From NCBI RefSeq assembly GCF_012932215.1, contig NZ_CP048788.1, positions 2,728,001-2,792,000 of the forward strand: a stretch of DNA of 64,000 nucleotides. The letters run 5' to 3'. This document shows positions 56,784-64,000 of this stretch, one piece after another (position 1 is the stretch's first letter; every line of letters starts with the position of its first letter). Under the pieces are notes generated by a model. That model made no database searches, had not been told where the DNA came from, and saw only the letters and a program-made list of their open reading frames with translations. The translations under genes and the position numbers were made by a program. This DNA is from Roseobacter ponti (GTDB lineage Bacteria; Pseudomonadota; Alphaproteobacteria; Rhodobacterales; Rhodobacteraceae).

Positions 56784-57782
56784 ATGCCGCTGCTCAGGAT
56801 CAATGCGACCTCTCAGGGGTTCGCGCTGCATGACCCAGGTCAGTCCGCGCGCCTTCTGATCGCACGGCCCGGCAAGGGCACCGGCCCGGTGATCATCATG
56901 CTGCATGGCTACAAATACGACCCCTCCACCCATGCCCACTGCCCGCACCACAAAATCTTCGGCACCGGTCCGCGCAGCTGGCCGCAGGCTCTGGGCTTTG
57001 GCGCGGGCGATCCGCAGGAAGGGCTTGGTATCGCGCTTGGCTGGTATGCGCGCGGACCACTGGCGCGCGTGCACCGCCGGGCGCGCGATCTGGGCGGCAG
57101 CCTTGCGACAATCATCTCGCTTCTGCGGGCCAGCGCGCCGGAACGCCCCGTGCACATCATCGCGCATTCCATGGGCTCTGAAGCGGCGCTCAGCGCGCTG
57201 GAACACCTGCCCGCGGGTGCTGTGAGCCGGATTGTGCTGCTGACCGGGGCGAGCTTTGCCGGACGCACGCAACAGATGCTGCGCACCCCCGCCGGGCGCA
57301 GCACCGAAGTCTTTAATATCACCAGCCGCGAAAATGACCTTTTTGACTTGGCCTTTGAGCGGCTCGTACCGCGCGATTTTCCGGCAGACCACGCCATCGG
57401 CCAGGGCATCAGCGCTCCGAACGCCTGCACCCTGCAACTGGACTGCGCCCTTACCCTGGAGGCGTTGAGTGCTCTTGATCTGCCGGTCGGCGCGCCCTCG
57501 CGACGGATCTGCCACTGGTCCTCTTATACGAGGCCGGGCGTCATGGCGCTCTATACGCAGCTGCTGCGCTCCCCTGACAAGCTGCCCGCCGGTCTCCTGC
57601 GCAGGGCACTGCCCACCGGCACAGCGCCACGCTGGTCGCGGCTCTTTGCCGGCAGCGGTGGCAGTGCATGTCTGTCAGATGCTGCTCAGGCCCTGCCTGC
57701 TATGCCCCTTGCCCTGCGTGTGAAAAACCGCATCATGGCCGGCACACAAGCCCGGGGAAAAAATAATGAGCACGCCTGTTGA
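56784..57782 (+). CDS. alpha/beta hydrolase
   Basis: 332 residues. An oxyanion-type strand VIIMLHGYKYDPSTHAHC is followed by the nucleophile elbow IIAHSMGSEAALSALEHLP and LLTGASFAGRTQ. The Ser nucleophile is in AHSMGS; a likely Asp lies in SRENDLFDL and the His partner is not clear. No signal peptide. Substrate unknown. It diverges from metZ and its end overlaps the GST gene by 17 bp. Confidence 0.8.
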   Translation: MPLLRINATSQGFALHDPGQSARLLIARPGKGTGPVIIMLHGYKYDPSTHAHCPHHKIFGTGPRSWPQALGFGAGDPQEGLGIALGWYARGPLARVHRRARDLGGSLATIISLLRASAPERPVHIIAHSMGSEAALSALEHLPAGAVSRIVLLTGASFAGRTQQMLRTPAGRSTEVFNITSRENDLFDLAFERLVPRDFPADHAIGQGISAPNACTLQLDCALTLEALSALDLPVGAPSRRICHWSSYTRPGVMALYTQLLRSPDKLPAGLLRRALPTGTAPRWSRLFAGSGGSACLSDAAQALPAMPLALRVKNRIMAGTQARGKNNEHAC

Positions 57783-58470
57783 TCTCTATTTCTGGCCGAC
57801 ACCAAACGGCTGGAAAACTTCCATCGCTCTTGAGGAGATGGGACTGCCCTATGAGACACATCTGATCAACATCGGCGCCGGGGATCAGTTCGCCCCGGAG
57901 TTCCTGAAAATTGCACCCAACAACCGGATGCCGGCGATTGTGGATCACGACGGGCCCGAAGGTGAACCGGTCTCAATCTTCGAATCCGGTGCGATCCTGC
58001 TTTATCTGGCGGAAAAGACCGGGCAGTTCGGCGGCAGTACCGCGCGCGAAAAAATCGCCGTGAATGAATGGCTGATGTGGCAGATGGGCGGTCTGGGACC
58101 GATGGCAGGCCAGGCGCATCACTTTCTGAAATACGCCCCGGCAATGGATCCGCCCAATGATCTTCCTTACGCCAAAGACCGCTATCGCAACGAGACCGCG
58201 CGGCTTTACGGTGTGCTCGACCGGCGCCTGGCGCAGAGCGAATATGTGGCCGGCGGGTTTTATTCGATTGCGGATATGGCGATCTGGGGCTGGGCCTCGC
58301 TCTGGGAAGGGCAGCAGCAGACGCTGGAAGACAAGCCGCATATGGCACGCTGGCTCGACGCTGTAAGCGCGCGACCGGGTGTGATCGCCGGACGCGCGCT
58401 TTACGCCGAAAAGCGCGGCGATTTCCGCAAGGACAGGAACGCGCAGGATAAACTCTTCAAACGAAGCTGA
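57766..58470 (+). CDS. glutathione S-transferase (YfcG/GstB-like)
   Basis: 234 residues. The thioredoxin-like N-terminal domain has YFWPTPNGWKTSIALEEMGL, NNRMPAIVDHDG (cis-Pro) and IFESGAILLYLAEKTG (glutathione gamma-glutamyl site). The helical C-terminal domain has NEWLMWQMGGLGPMAGQAHH and YSIADMAIWGWASLWEG. TPNGxK near residue 15 resembles the nu-class disulfide-bond reductases (YfcG/YghU). Overlap with the hydrolase gene suggests co-transcription. Confidence 0.9.
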   Translation: MSTPVDLYFWPTPNGWKTSIALEEMGLPYETHLINIGAGDQFAPEFLKIAPNNRMPAIVDHDGPEGEPVSIFESGAILLYLAEKTGQFGGSTAREKIAVNEWLMWQMGGLGPMAGQAHHFLKYAPAMDPPNDLPYAKDRYRNETARLYGVLDRRLAQSEYVAGGFYSIADMAIWGWASLWEGQQQTLEDKPHMARWLDAVSARPGVIAGRALYAEKRGDFRKDRNAQDKLFKRS

Positions 58471-58576
58471 TCCTCTGCGCAAATTGCGGAAAAACAGTAC
58501 AAATTGTCTCGTTTTCCTTTGCATCAGTGGCGATTCTCCTCAAAGGTCCGGCTGGTTGACTTTGGGGAAGTGACGA

Positions 58577-59308
58577 GTGAACTACGTGCAAAGCATTATG
58601 CCGCCGGAGTACCTGGTGTTTCTGGCCGGTGCTTTTTACGTTGCCGGCCTCGCAATCACGAACCAGATCGTGCTGCGGCTTTTCGTGCTCGTCGGCACAG
58701 GAATATATATTCTCTACTATGCGATCATCGCCGACCGGCCGCTCTGGGAAGCGATCCTGGTGAGTCTTCTGATCGTTGCGGCCAACCTCTGGGGTCTTAC
58801 CAGTCTGCTTGCGCGTAGTTCACGTTTTGCCATTCCGCGGGCCCACCGGGATATCTATGTCGCCTTCCCGCGCCTGCCGCCCGGTGATTTCCGCGCGCTG
58901 ATGAACCTCGCGACGCGCTACACCGTTGCGGAAGACAAGCAGATCACTGAGGAAGGCGCTCCCGGCACCCGGCTTTACTATGTCATCAGCGGCTCGACCC
59001 TCGTGCGAAAATCGGATCAGGCCTTTGTCCTGCCGGCGAACCTCTTTCTGGGCGAGATCGCCTTTCTGACCGGTGTGCCCAGTTCTGCCTCAACCTGGCT
59101 CGAAGAAGGTGCGGAGGTTCTGGAGTGGGAGTTCGGTGATCTGCGTCGCAAATGTGCCCGCAGCGCGCGATTCCGGCTCGCGCTTGAGGCTGCGATTTCG
59201 CTCGATCTCGCGGATAAAGTCGCCCGCTCCATGGGGCGGGATGCCGTGCGGGTCGATGAAATCCCTGAGCCGATCGTCGACGCCCTGCAGCGCGTGCATC
59301 CAAACTAG
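58577..59308 (+). CDS. membrane protein with cyclic-nucleotide-binding-like domain (Popeye-like layout)
   Basis: 243 residues from GTG 58577 (RBS GGGGAAG). Three hydrophobic helices (YLVFLAGAFYVAGLAI, LRLFVLVGTGIYILYY, AILVSLLIVAANLWGL) are followed by a jelly-roll domain from ~105: TRYTVAEDKQITEEGAPGTR, LYYVISGSTLVRKSDQ, FLGEIAFLTGVPSSASTWLE. The three-helix-plus-cNMP layout is that of Popeye-domain proteins, which have bacterial members; an ordinary cNMP-binding sensor is the alternative. The canonical cAMP-site Arg is not evident. Converges with yciB (4-bp overlap). Confidence 0.65.
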   Translation: MNYVQSIMPPEYLVFLAGAFYVAGLAITNQIVLRLFVLVGTGIYILYYAIIADRPLWEAILVSLLIVAANLWGLTSLLARSSRFAIPRAHRDIYVAFPRLPPGDFRALMNLATRYTVAEDKQITEEGAPGTRLYYVISGSTLVRKSDQAFVLPANLFLGEIAFLTGVPSSASTWLEEGAEVLEWEFGDLRRKCARSARFRLALEAAISLDLADKVARSMGRDAVRVDEIPEPIVDALQRVHPN

Positions 59309-59913
59309 CTGTCGTCGGTCGTCTCGTCGCTGATCAGATAGGGCTGCAGCGCCATAAACTGCCACATCAGAAACGCCATCAGAGCCACCGGAAAGGCAAA
59401 GGTCTCGATTTTGACCCAGGCATCCGTGGACATGGTGCGCCAGATGATCTCGTTGGCCACGGCCATCACCGCAAAAGCAGCACAAAGCCGGCGCGTCAGG
59501 ATCATCCAGCCCTCCTCGCGCATCGGCATCATGTCGTTCATGACATAGGCCAGCCACGACTGACCCCGCATCAGCCCGATCCCCAGCAGCACCGCAAAGA
59601 GCCCGTAGACGATGGTGGTCTTCATTTTGAAGAACCGCTCATCGTTGAACCAGGCCGTAAGCCCGCCGAAGAAAATCACCATAACGGCTGTGAAGACCTG
59701 CATCCGGCTGAGTTCTCCGGTGAGTTTCCACAGGATCGCCATGGCCACCAGCAGGATGGGCACGAAGACAATCGCGGCCACGATAAACCCGGTGTATTCA
59801 GTGCCGCCAAAGGTAAAGACGTCATCGCGGATCCGCAGGTAAATCAGGAAAAACGCAATGGTCGGGCCCAGTTCGAGCACCTGTTTTACGATCGGGTTTA
59901 TCGGTTTGGCCAC
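59305..59913 (-). CDS. yciB: inner-membrane protein YciB / intracellular septation protein A
   Basis: 202 residues from GTG 59913 (RBS AGGAT); an upstream frame of 11 codons overlaps the next gene. About five to six helices with the family start LELGPTIAFFLIYLRIRDD, FGGLTAWFNDERFFKMKTTI, NEIIWRTMSTDAWVKIETFA. YciB proteins affect envelope integrity and division. It is third in the ftsY-eamA-yciB row. Confidence 0.9.
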   Translation of the reverse strand: MAKPINPIVKQVLELGPTIAFFLIYLRIRDDVFTFGGTEYTGFIVAAIVFVPILLVAMAILWKLTGELSRMQVFTAVMVIFFGGLTAWFNDERFFKMKTTIVYGLFAVLLGIGLMRGQSWLAYVMNDMMPMREEGWMILTRRLCAAFAVMAVANEIIWRTMSTDAWVKIETFAFPVALMAFLMWQFMALQPYLISDETTDDS

Positions 59914-59929
59914 GTATCCATCCTGCTTT

Positions 59930-60832
59930 TTATCCGCCCATCTCAACTATCACAGCGCCCAGAGCAATCAATGCCATAAGGGCAATCCGTCGCGGGCCCA
60001 CTGTTTCGCGTAAAAACAGCCAGCCGATGATCGCGGCAAAGACGGTCGAGGTTTCACGCAGCACGGCCGCTTCGCCCACCTTGTCAAGCCGGGTCGCCAT
60101 CATCACAGCGCCAAAGCTGCAAAAGGCCACCAGCCCGCCAAAAACGCCCTTGATCATCAGCGGCGGCAGCTCCGGCCGGTTTGCCATCCGCTGCCAGCGG
60201 CGCGCTGCAATGACCGGCATCAGAAAGCCGTCGATCATGAAAAACCACGCAAGGAACGTGAAGGGATTGGCCGTGGCCCGGATCCCGTAGGCATCCCACG
60301 TGGTATAGAGGGCCACGAAAAGCCCGGTCATCACCGCGAGCCCCAGGGCTGCGTTCAGCGTATCGCGTTCTGAGACCAGAAAGATCATGTTATAAACCGC
60401 CAGCCCGAAGATACCCGCGAGAAGCACCGCGACCCCCAGCCACTGTGTGCCGGTAAAGGTCTCTTCAAAGATCAGATAGGCCCCGATCACGGTAAAAAGC
60501 GGCCCTGTGCCGCGCACTACCGGATAAACGACGGTATAGGCCCCTTTGGTATAGGCCCAGGCCTGCAGCAGTTTATAGATAACGTGGATGACCCAGACGC
60601 CCGCGAAAATGGGCCACATATGCGGCTCGGGCCATGGCACCACAAAAAGCGCAAAGGGTGCGGCCATCACCATATACGAGAAATCGATTGCGCCACGGGT
60701 CAGCCAGGGGTCATGACGCCCCTTTTGCAGCGCGCCGAAAACCGCATGCAGAAAGGCAGCCATCAGCGCCAGCACCAGCGCCACCTGGTGCCCGGTTTCC
60801 GTGCCCTCGATGGAGATCAGCCATTCGGTCAT
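59930..60832 (-). CDS. EamA/DMT family transporter
   Basis: 300 residues with ten helices in two EamA halves (LVLALMAAFLHAVFGALQKG; the second half around AVLLAGIFGLAVYNMIFLV). The last segment ETVGPRRIALMALIALGAVI is typical. Substrate unknown. It follows ftsY by 12 bp and precedes yciB by 16 bp, so the three genes are probably one transcript. Confidence 0.87.
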   Translation of the reverse strand: MTEWLISIEGTETGHQVALVLALMAAFLHAVFGALQKGRHDPWLTRGAIDFSYMVMAAPFALFVVPWPEPHMWPIFAGVWVIHVIYKLLQAWAYTKGAYTVVYPVVRGTGPLFTVIGAYLIFEETFTGTQWLGVAVLLAGIFGLAVYNMIFLVSERDTLNAALGLAVMTGLFVALYTTWDAYGIRATANPFTFLAWFFMIDGFLMPVIAARRWQRMANRPELPPLMIKGVFGGLVAFCSFGAVMMATRLDKVGEAAVLRETSTVFAAIIGWLFLRETVGPRRIALMALIALGAVIVEMGG

Positions 60833-60844
60833 GGTGCGCGCGGC

Positions 60845-62323
60845 TTACGTCCGCTCCACCCCCATCAGCGCGTCGGCAAACTCTTCGGGATCAAAGGCGT
60901 CGAGGTCGTCGATCTGCTCGCCAATGCCTATGGCATGAATGGGCAGGCCGAATTTATCGGCCAGCGCCACAAGCACACCCCCCTTTGCGGTACCATCGAG
61001 CTTGGTCATCACCAGCCCGGAGACATCCGAGATATCGCTGAAAACTTTCACCTGGTTGAGCGCGTTCTGGCCTGTCGTCGCATCCAGCACCAGCAGTGTG
61101 TTATGCGGCGCGCTTTCGTCTTTCTTGCGGATCACGCGGACGATTTTAGCAAGCTCTTCCATGAGATCACTGCGGTTCTGCAGCCGTCCTGCAGTGTCGA
61201 TGAGCAGCAGATCGGCGCCGTCGGCCTGCGCGCGGCCCATGGCGTCAAAGGCAAGGCTTGCGGGGTCCGAGCCCTCGGGCGCCGTCAGCACGGGCACACC
61301 GGCGCGGTCGCCCCAGACCTGCAGCTGTTCGACGGCGGCGGCGCGGAAGGTATCACCGGCGGCGATCACCACCTTTTTGCCGGCCGCGCGGAACTGGCTG
61401 GCGAGTTTGCCGATGGTCGTGGTCTTGCCCGAGCCGTTCACGCCCACCACCAGAACTACCTGCGGTGTTTTCGGATAAAGCGGCAGCGGGCGGGCCACGG
61501 GCTCCATGATCCGGGCAATTTCGGCTGACATCAGTTCTTTAATCTCGGCGACGGAGAGTTTCCGCCCTATATGCCCTTCAGCCATGTTCGCCACCACACG
61601 CAGGGCGGTATCAACGCCCATATCCGCGCTGATCAGCAGCTCTTCGAGCTGTTCTAGCATCTCGTCATCGAGCGTGCGGCGCACCACGGTCTGCGGTGCC
61701 GCCCGGCCAAAGAGCCGCCCCAGCATGCCCGGTTTCGCCGCCGGTTCAGCCGGTCTGTCTTCGCGCAGGACCGGAGAAGAAGCCACCTCAGTACGCGGCA
61801 TCACGAGCGGCGCGCGGGTTTCTTCTTCGGGTTCGGGTTCGGGTTCGGGTTCGGGTTCGGGTTCGGGTTCGGGTTGAATGGTTTCCGGGACGGGCATCGG
61901 GTCAAGCGTTTCCTCAGCCAGCGGGGCCTCATCTGCCGGCAAAGGTGCAGGCTCCGGGTCAACGGCCTCGGGAACCGCCTCCACAGCGGCCGCAGGCGCC
62001 TCCATCATATCATCTGCGGACGGCACCACCTCTTCTTCATCCCCGTCGGCCTCCCGATCGTCCTGTGGCAGCGATGGTGCGGGCGCTTCGTCTGTCGGAA
62101 GAGGTGCCGCTTCGGGGACGGGGTCCATGCGCTGTGCATCAGTCGCGGCAGATTCGGCCTCAGGCGCTGCTTCCGGCACGCCATCAACGGATGGATCCTG
62201 CACTTCCGGGACCGGGGCGACAGTTTCTTCCACGCCGCCATCAGTTACAATCGCTTCCAGACCCTCATCGATCTTTGAGGATGATTTGAAGAGACGATCT
62301 TTGAGTTTTTTGAAAAACGCCAT
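60845..62323 (-). CDS. ftsY: signal recognition particle receptor
   Basis: 492 residues. Residues ~1-185 are the acidic Pro/Glu/Ala-rich A domain, including an (EP)n tract coded by a hexamer repeat. The NG GTPase follows: EEMLEQLEELL-type N-domain helices (LEQLEELLISADMGVDTALR), P-loop GVNGSGKTTTIGKLA, DTFRAAAVEQLQVW, LLIDTAGRLQNRSDLMEEL and TKLDGTAKGGVLVALADKFG. It receives SRP-bound ribosomes at the membrane. Confidence 0.96.
   Translation of the reverse strand: MAFFKKLKDRLFKSSSKIDEGLEAIVTDGGVEETVAPVPEVQDPSVDGVPEAAPEAESAATDAQRMDPVPEAAPLPTDEAPAPSLPQDDREADGDEEEVVPSADDMMEAPAAAVEAVPEAVDPEPAPLPADEAPLAEETLDPMPVPETIQPEPEPEPEPEPEPEPEEETRAPLVMPRTEVASSPVLREDRPAEPAAKPGMLGRLFGRAAPQTVVRRTLDDEMLEQLEELLISADMGVDTALRVVANMAEGHIGRKLSVAEIKELMSAEIARIMEPVARPLPLYPKTPQVVLVVGVNGSGKTTTIGKLASQFRAAGKKVVIAAGDTFRAAAVEQLQVWGDRAGVPVLTAPEGSDPASLAFDAMGRAQADGADLLLIDTAGRLQNRSDLMEELAKIVRVIRKKDESAPHNTLLVLDATTGQNALNQVKVFSDISDVSGLVMTKLDGTAKGGVLVALADKFGLPIHAIGIGEQIDDLDAFDPEEFADALMGVERT
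61829..61876. repeat. hexanucleotide (GGGTTC)7 tract inside ftsY
   Basis: Seven perfect GGGTTC copies (61829-61870) followed by GGGTTG. On the coding strand it reads GAACCC, giving a Glu-Pro repeat in the A domain of FtsY. It is a slippage-prone tract that changes length in frame. Confidence 0.9.
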
Positions 62324-62399
62324 GGCTGCGGCCCCGATACCTTAAAGCTTCTCCCCGTCTAAGGGGATTTCAGCCGGAACGGAAGGGCCGCAGGGCCGT

Positions 62400-64000
62400 T
62401 CAGATCTCGTCGGGGAAGTGTTTCATCACATGCCGGATCGGGTTTGGCGCGGCCTGCCCCAGACCGCAGATCGAAGCATCGACCATCGCGGTGCTGAGCT
62501 CTTCGAGCAGCCCCTGATCCCAGTGTTCCGCCTGCATCAGCTTGACCGCTTTTTCGCAACCCACCCGACAGGGCGTGCACTGGCCACAGCTCTCGTCCTC
62601 AAAGAACCGCAGCATATTCAGCGCGGCATCGCGCGCCCTGTCTTTGTCCGACAAAATTACTACGGCAGCCGAGCCGATGAATGATCCCAGCGGCTGCAGC
62701 GTATCGAAATCCAGCGGCACGTCGGCCATGCTGGCCGGCAGGATGCCGGAGGATGGCCCGCCCGGCTGATAGGCACGGAATGTATGGCCATCGCGCATGC
62801 CACCTGCGGCATCAATGATGTCCGTGATCGTCGATCCGGCGGGCAGCTGGTAAACACCAGGTGCGGCCACGCGGCCCGAAACCGAGTAACTGCGCATTCC
62901 TTTGCGGCCGTTTTTTTCCACTGAAGAGAGAATCTCAGGACCCTCACGACAGACCCGCGCCACCCAGTGCAGAGTTTCAACGTTGTGCACCAGCGTCGGG
63001 CGCCCGAAAACGCCGACCTGTGCCACGTAAGGAGGGCGGTGACGCGGCATCCCGCGTTTGCCCTCGATGCTCTCAATCATCGCGGACTCTTCGCCACAGA
63101 TATACGCGCCGGCACCGCGGCGCAGATCGATGAAACCGGGCTTCACGATGCCGGCCTCTTCCAGCGCACGGATCTCGCGGGCGAGGATCTCAAGCACGGC
63201 AGGGTATTCGTCGCGCATATAGATGAAGGCCGTTTCCGCCTCGACCGCCCAGGCAGCAATCAGCATGCCTTCGAGAAAGAGATGTGGCACCCGCTCAAGA
63301 TAGTAACGGTCTTTGAACGTGCCGGGCTCGCCCTCGTCCCCGTTCACGGCCAGATACCGCGGGCCGGAAGCGGCGCGCACAAAGCCCCATTTTTTCCCCG
63401 ACGGGAAACCCGCACCGCCCAGGCCGCGCAGGCCGGACGCCAGCACCTTGTCCTGTACGGCTTCCCAGTCGCCGCCTGCCCGCAGGGATTTCAACGTCTC
63501 ATAACCACCCGCGGCCGTGTAATCCGTGAAAGTCTCATACGCCGGGATAGTTGCATGTGTCGCATCCGCCCTGATGGCAGCGCGGACCTTTTCAGGCGTG
63601 GCGTGATCGATGTGGGCGTGGCCCAGTTCCAGCACGGGTGCGGTATCGCAGCGGCCCATGCAGGGCGCGCGCAGCACACGGACCTCTGCCGGGTCCAGCC
63701 CCTCCTCAAGCGCTGCTTTGAGCGTCTGCGCCCCCGCCAGTTCGCAGGAAAGCGAATCGCAGACCCGGATGGTCAGCGCGGGCGGCGGGGTCTCGCCCTC
63801 TTTAACCACGTCGAAATGGGCGTAAAACGTAGCAACCTCATAGACTTCGGCCATCGACAGGCGCATCTCTTCTGCCAGTGCGCGCAGATGCGCAGCGGAC
63901 AGATGGCCGTGTGCATCCTGGATCAGGTGCAGAAATTCAATCAGCAGATCGCGCCGGCGCGGCCGGTCACCCAGCAGAGCGCGGACCTCATTCCAGGCGT
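62400..64000 (-). CDS. fdsB: NAD-dependent formate dehydrogenase beta subunit (NuoE-NuoF-like; 5' end beyond window)
   Basis: The frame stays open to the window edge, so 532+ residues are seen and the true start lies outside. The N-terminal part is a NuoE-like thioredoxin/2Fe-2S domain (HLSAAHLRALAEEMRLSMAE, VCDSLSCELAG, CMGRCDTAP). The NuoF part has FMN site GLGGAGFPSGKKWG, NADH-site NGDEGEPGTFKDR, GAGAYICGEESAMIESIEGK and the 4Fe-4S motif ESCGQCTPCRVGC. It passes electrons from the formate dehydrogenase catalytic subunit to NAD. The alpha subunit gene would be expected further right. An NADH dehydrogenase or hydrogenase diaphorase is the alternative. Confidence 0.82.
   Translation of the reverse strand, partial: AWNEVRALLGDRPRRRDLLIEFLHLIQDAHGHLSAAHLRALAEEMRLSMAEVYEVATFYAHFDVVKEGETPPPALTIRVCDSLSCELAGAQTLKAALEEGLDPAEVRVLRAPCMGRCDTAPVLELGHAHIDHATPEKVRAAIRADATHATIPAYETFTDYTAAGGYETLKSLRAGGDWEAVQDKVLASGLRGLGGAGFPSGKKWGFVRAASGPRYLAVNGDEGEPGTFKDRYYLERVPHLFLEGMLIAAWAVEAETAFIYMRDEYPAVLEILAREIRALEEAGIVKPGFIDLRRGAGAYICGEESAMIESIEGKRGMPRHRPPYVAQVGVFGRPTLVHNVETLHWVARVCREGPEILSSVEKNGRKGMRSYSVSGRVAAPGVYQLPAGSTITDIIDAAGGMRDGHTFRAYQPGGPSSGILPASMADVPLDFDTLQPLGSFIGSAAVVILSDKDRARDAALNMLRFFEDESCGQCTPCRVGCEKAVKLMQAEHWDQGLLEELSTAMVDASICGLGQAAPNPIRHVMKHFPDEI

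Overview
The window looks like chromosomal DNA of a marine alphaproteobacterium of the Rhodobacterales (Roseobacter group). This rests on the high G+C content, tight ATGA/GTGA gene overlaps, and gene neighbourhoods that I recall as typical of that group: SPOR lipoprotein-dacA-tmk-holB-tatD-MBL, glyQ-DUF6446-glyS-ppdK, folB-folP-glmM, ftsY-eamA-yciB, a stand-alone ctaD, and paired Lrp regulators beside ilvC. The species cannot be named from sequence reading alone. Almost everything is core genome; the only AT-rich, accessory-looking DNA is the first ~240 bases, next to a tRNA-Ser.

Layout. 1-330: tail of an unknown gene and tRNA-Ser(UGA). 617-6117: envelope and replication operon (SPOR lipoprotein, D,D-carboxypeptidase, dTMP kinase, DNA polymerase III delta', TatD, MBL hydrolase). 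6184-11457: AEC transporter and an RND efflux pair with a palindromic operator candidate. 11935-15246: transglutaminase-like peptidase facing a large secreted protein built from 66 units of a 21-bp repeat. 15571-19578: phosphotransferase, tRNA-Leu(GAG), lipB, and a response regulator/PAS kinase pair. 19832-25322: ctaD, a peptidoglycan-binding protein, DUF2244, a decayed-looking fragment, IalB and a VPLPA-CTERM-type surface protein. 25568-33502: YqeY, carA, a MshEN-GT2 glycosyltransferase, GntR, a HAD nucleotidase, a UbiH-type hydroxylase and a class V aminotransferase. 33667-37131: Hint protein, two Lrp regulators diverging from ilvC, and a small membrane protein. 37220-42147: EamA, glmM-folP-folB and a SleB hydrolase. 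42284-48631: ppdK/glyS/DUF6446/49-aa ORF/glyQ, a translationally coupled glycyl-tRNA synthetase cluster. 48791-56529: peptidoglycan-binding pseudoprotease, a ThDP decarboxylase, TrkH, DUF1127, folE2 and metZ under a SAM-II riboswitch. 56784-64000: alpha/beta hydrolase, GST, a Popeye-like cNMP-binding membrane protein, yciB-eamA-ftsY and the NAD-linked formate dehydrogenase beta subunit (cut by the window end).

The most unusual items are: (i) the secreted GDGGDGT-repeat protein at 12643-15246, whose DNA units vary almost only at wobble positions while the peptide is invariant; (ii) a trypsin-fold protein at 48791-50551 whose three catalytic positions all look substituted; (iii) a dihydroneopterin aldolase with a C-terminal domain that reads like a degenerate amino-acid-kinase fold; (iv) a 49-codon ORF locked between glyQ and the DUF6446 gene by ATGA overlaps on both sides; (v) a SAM-II aptamer followed by an intrinsic terminator in front of metZ. 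No CRISPR array, prophage, insertion sequence or defence island was seen.
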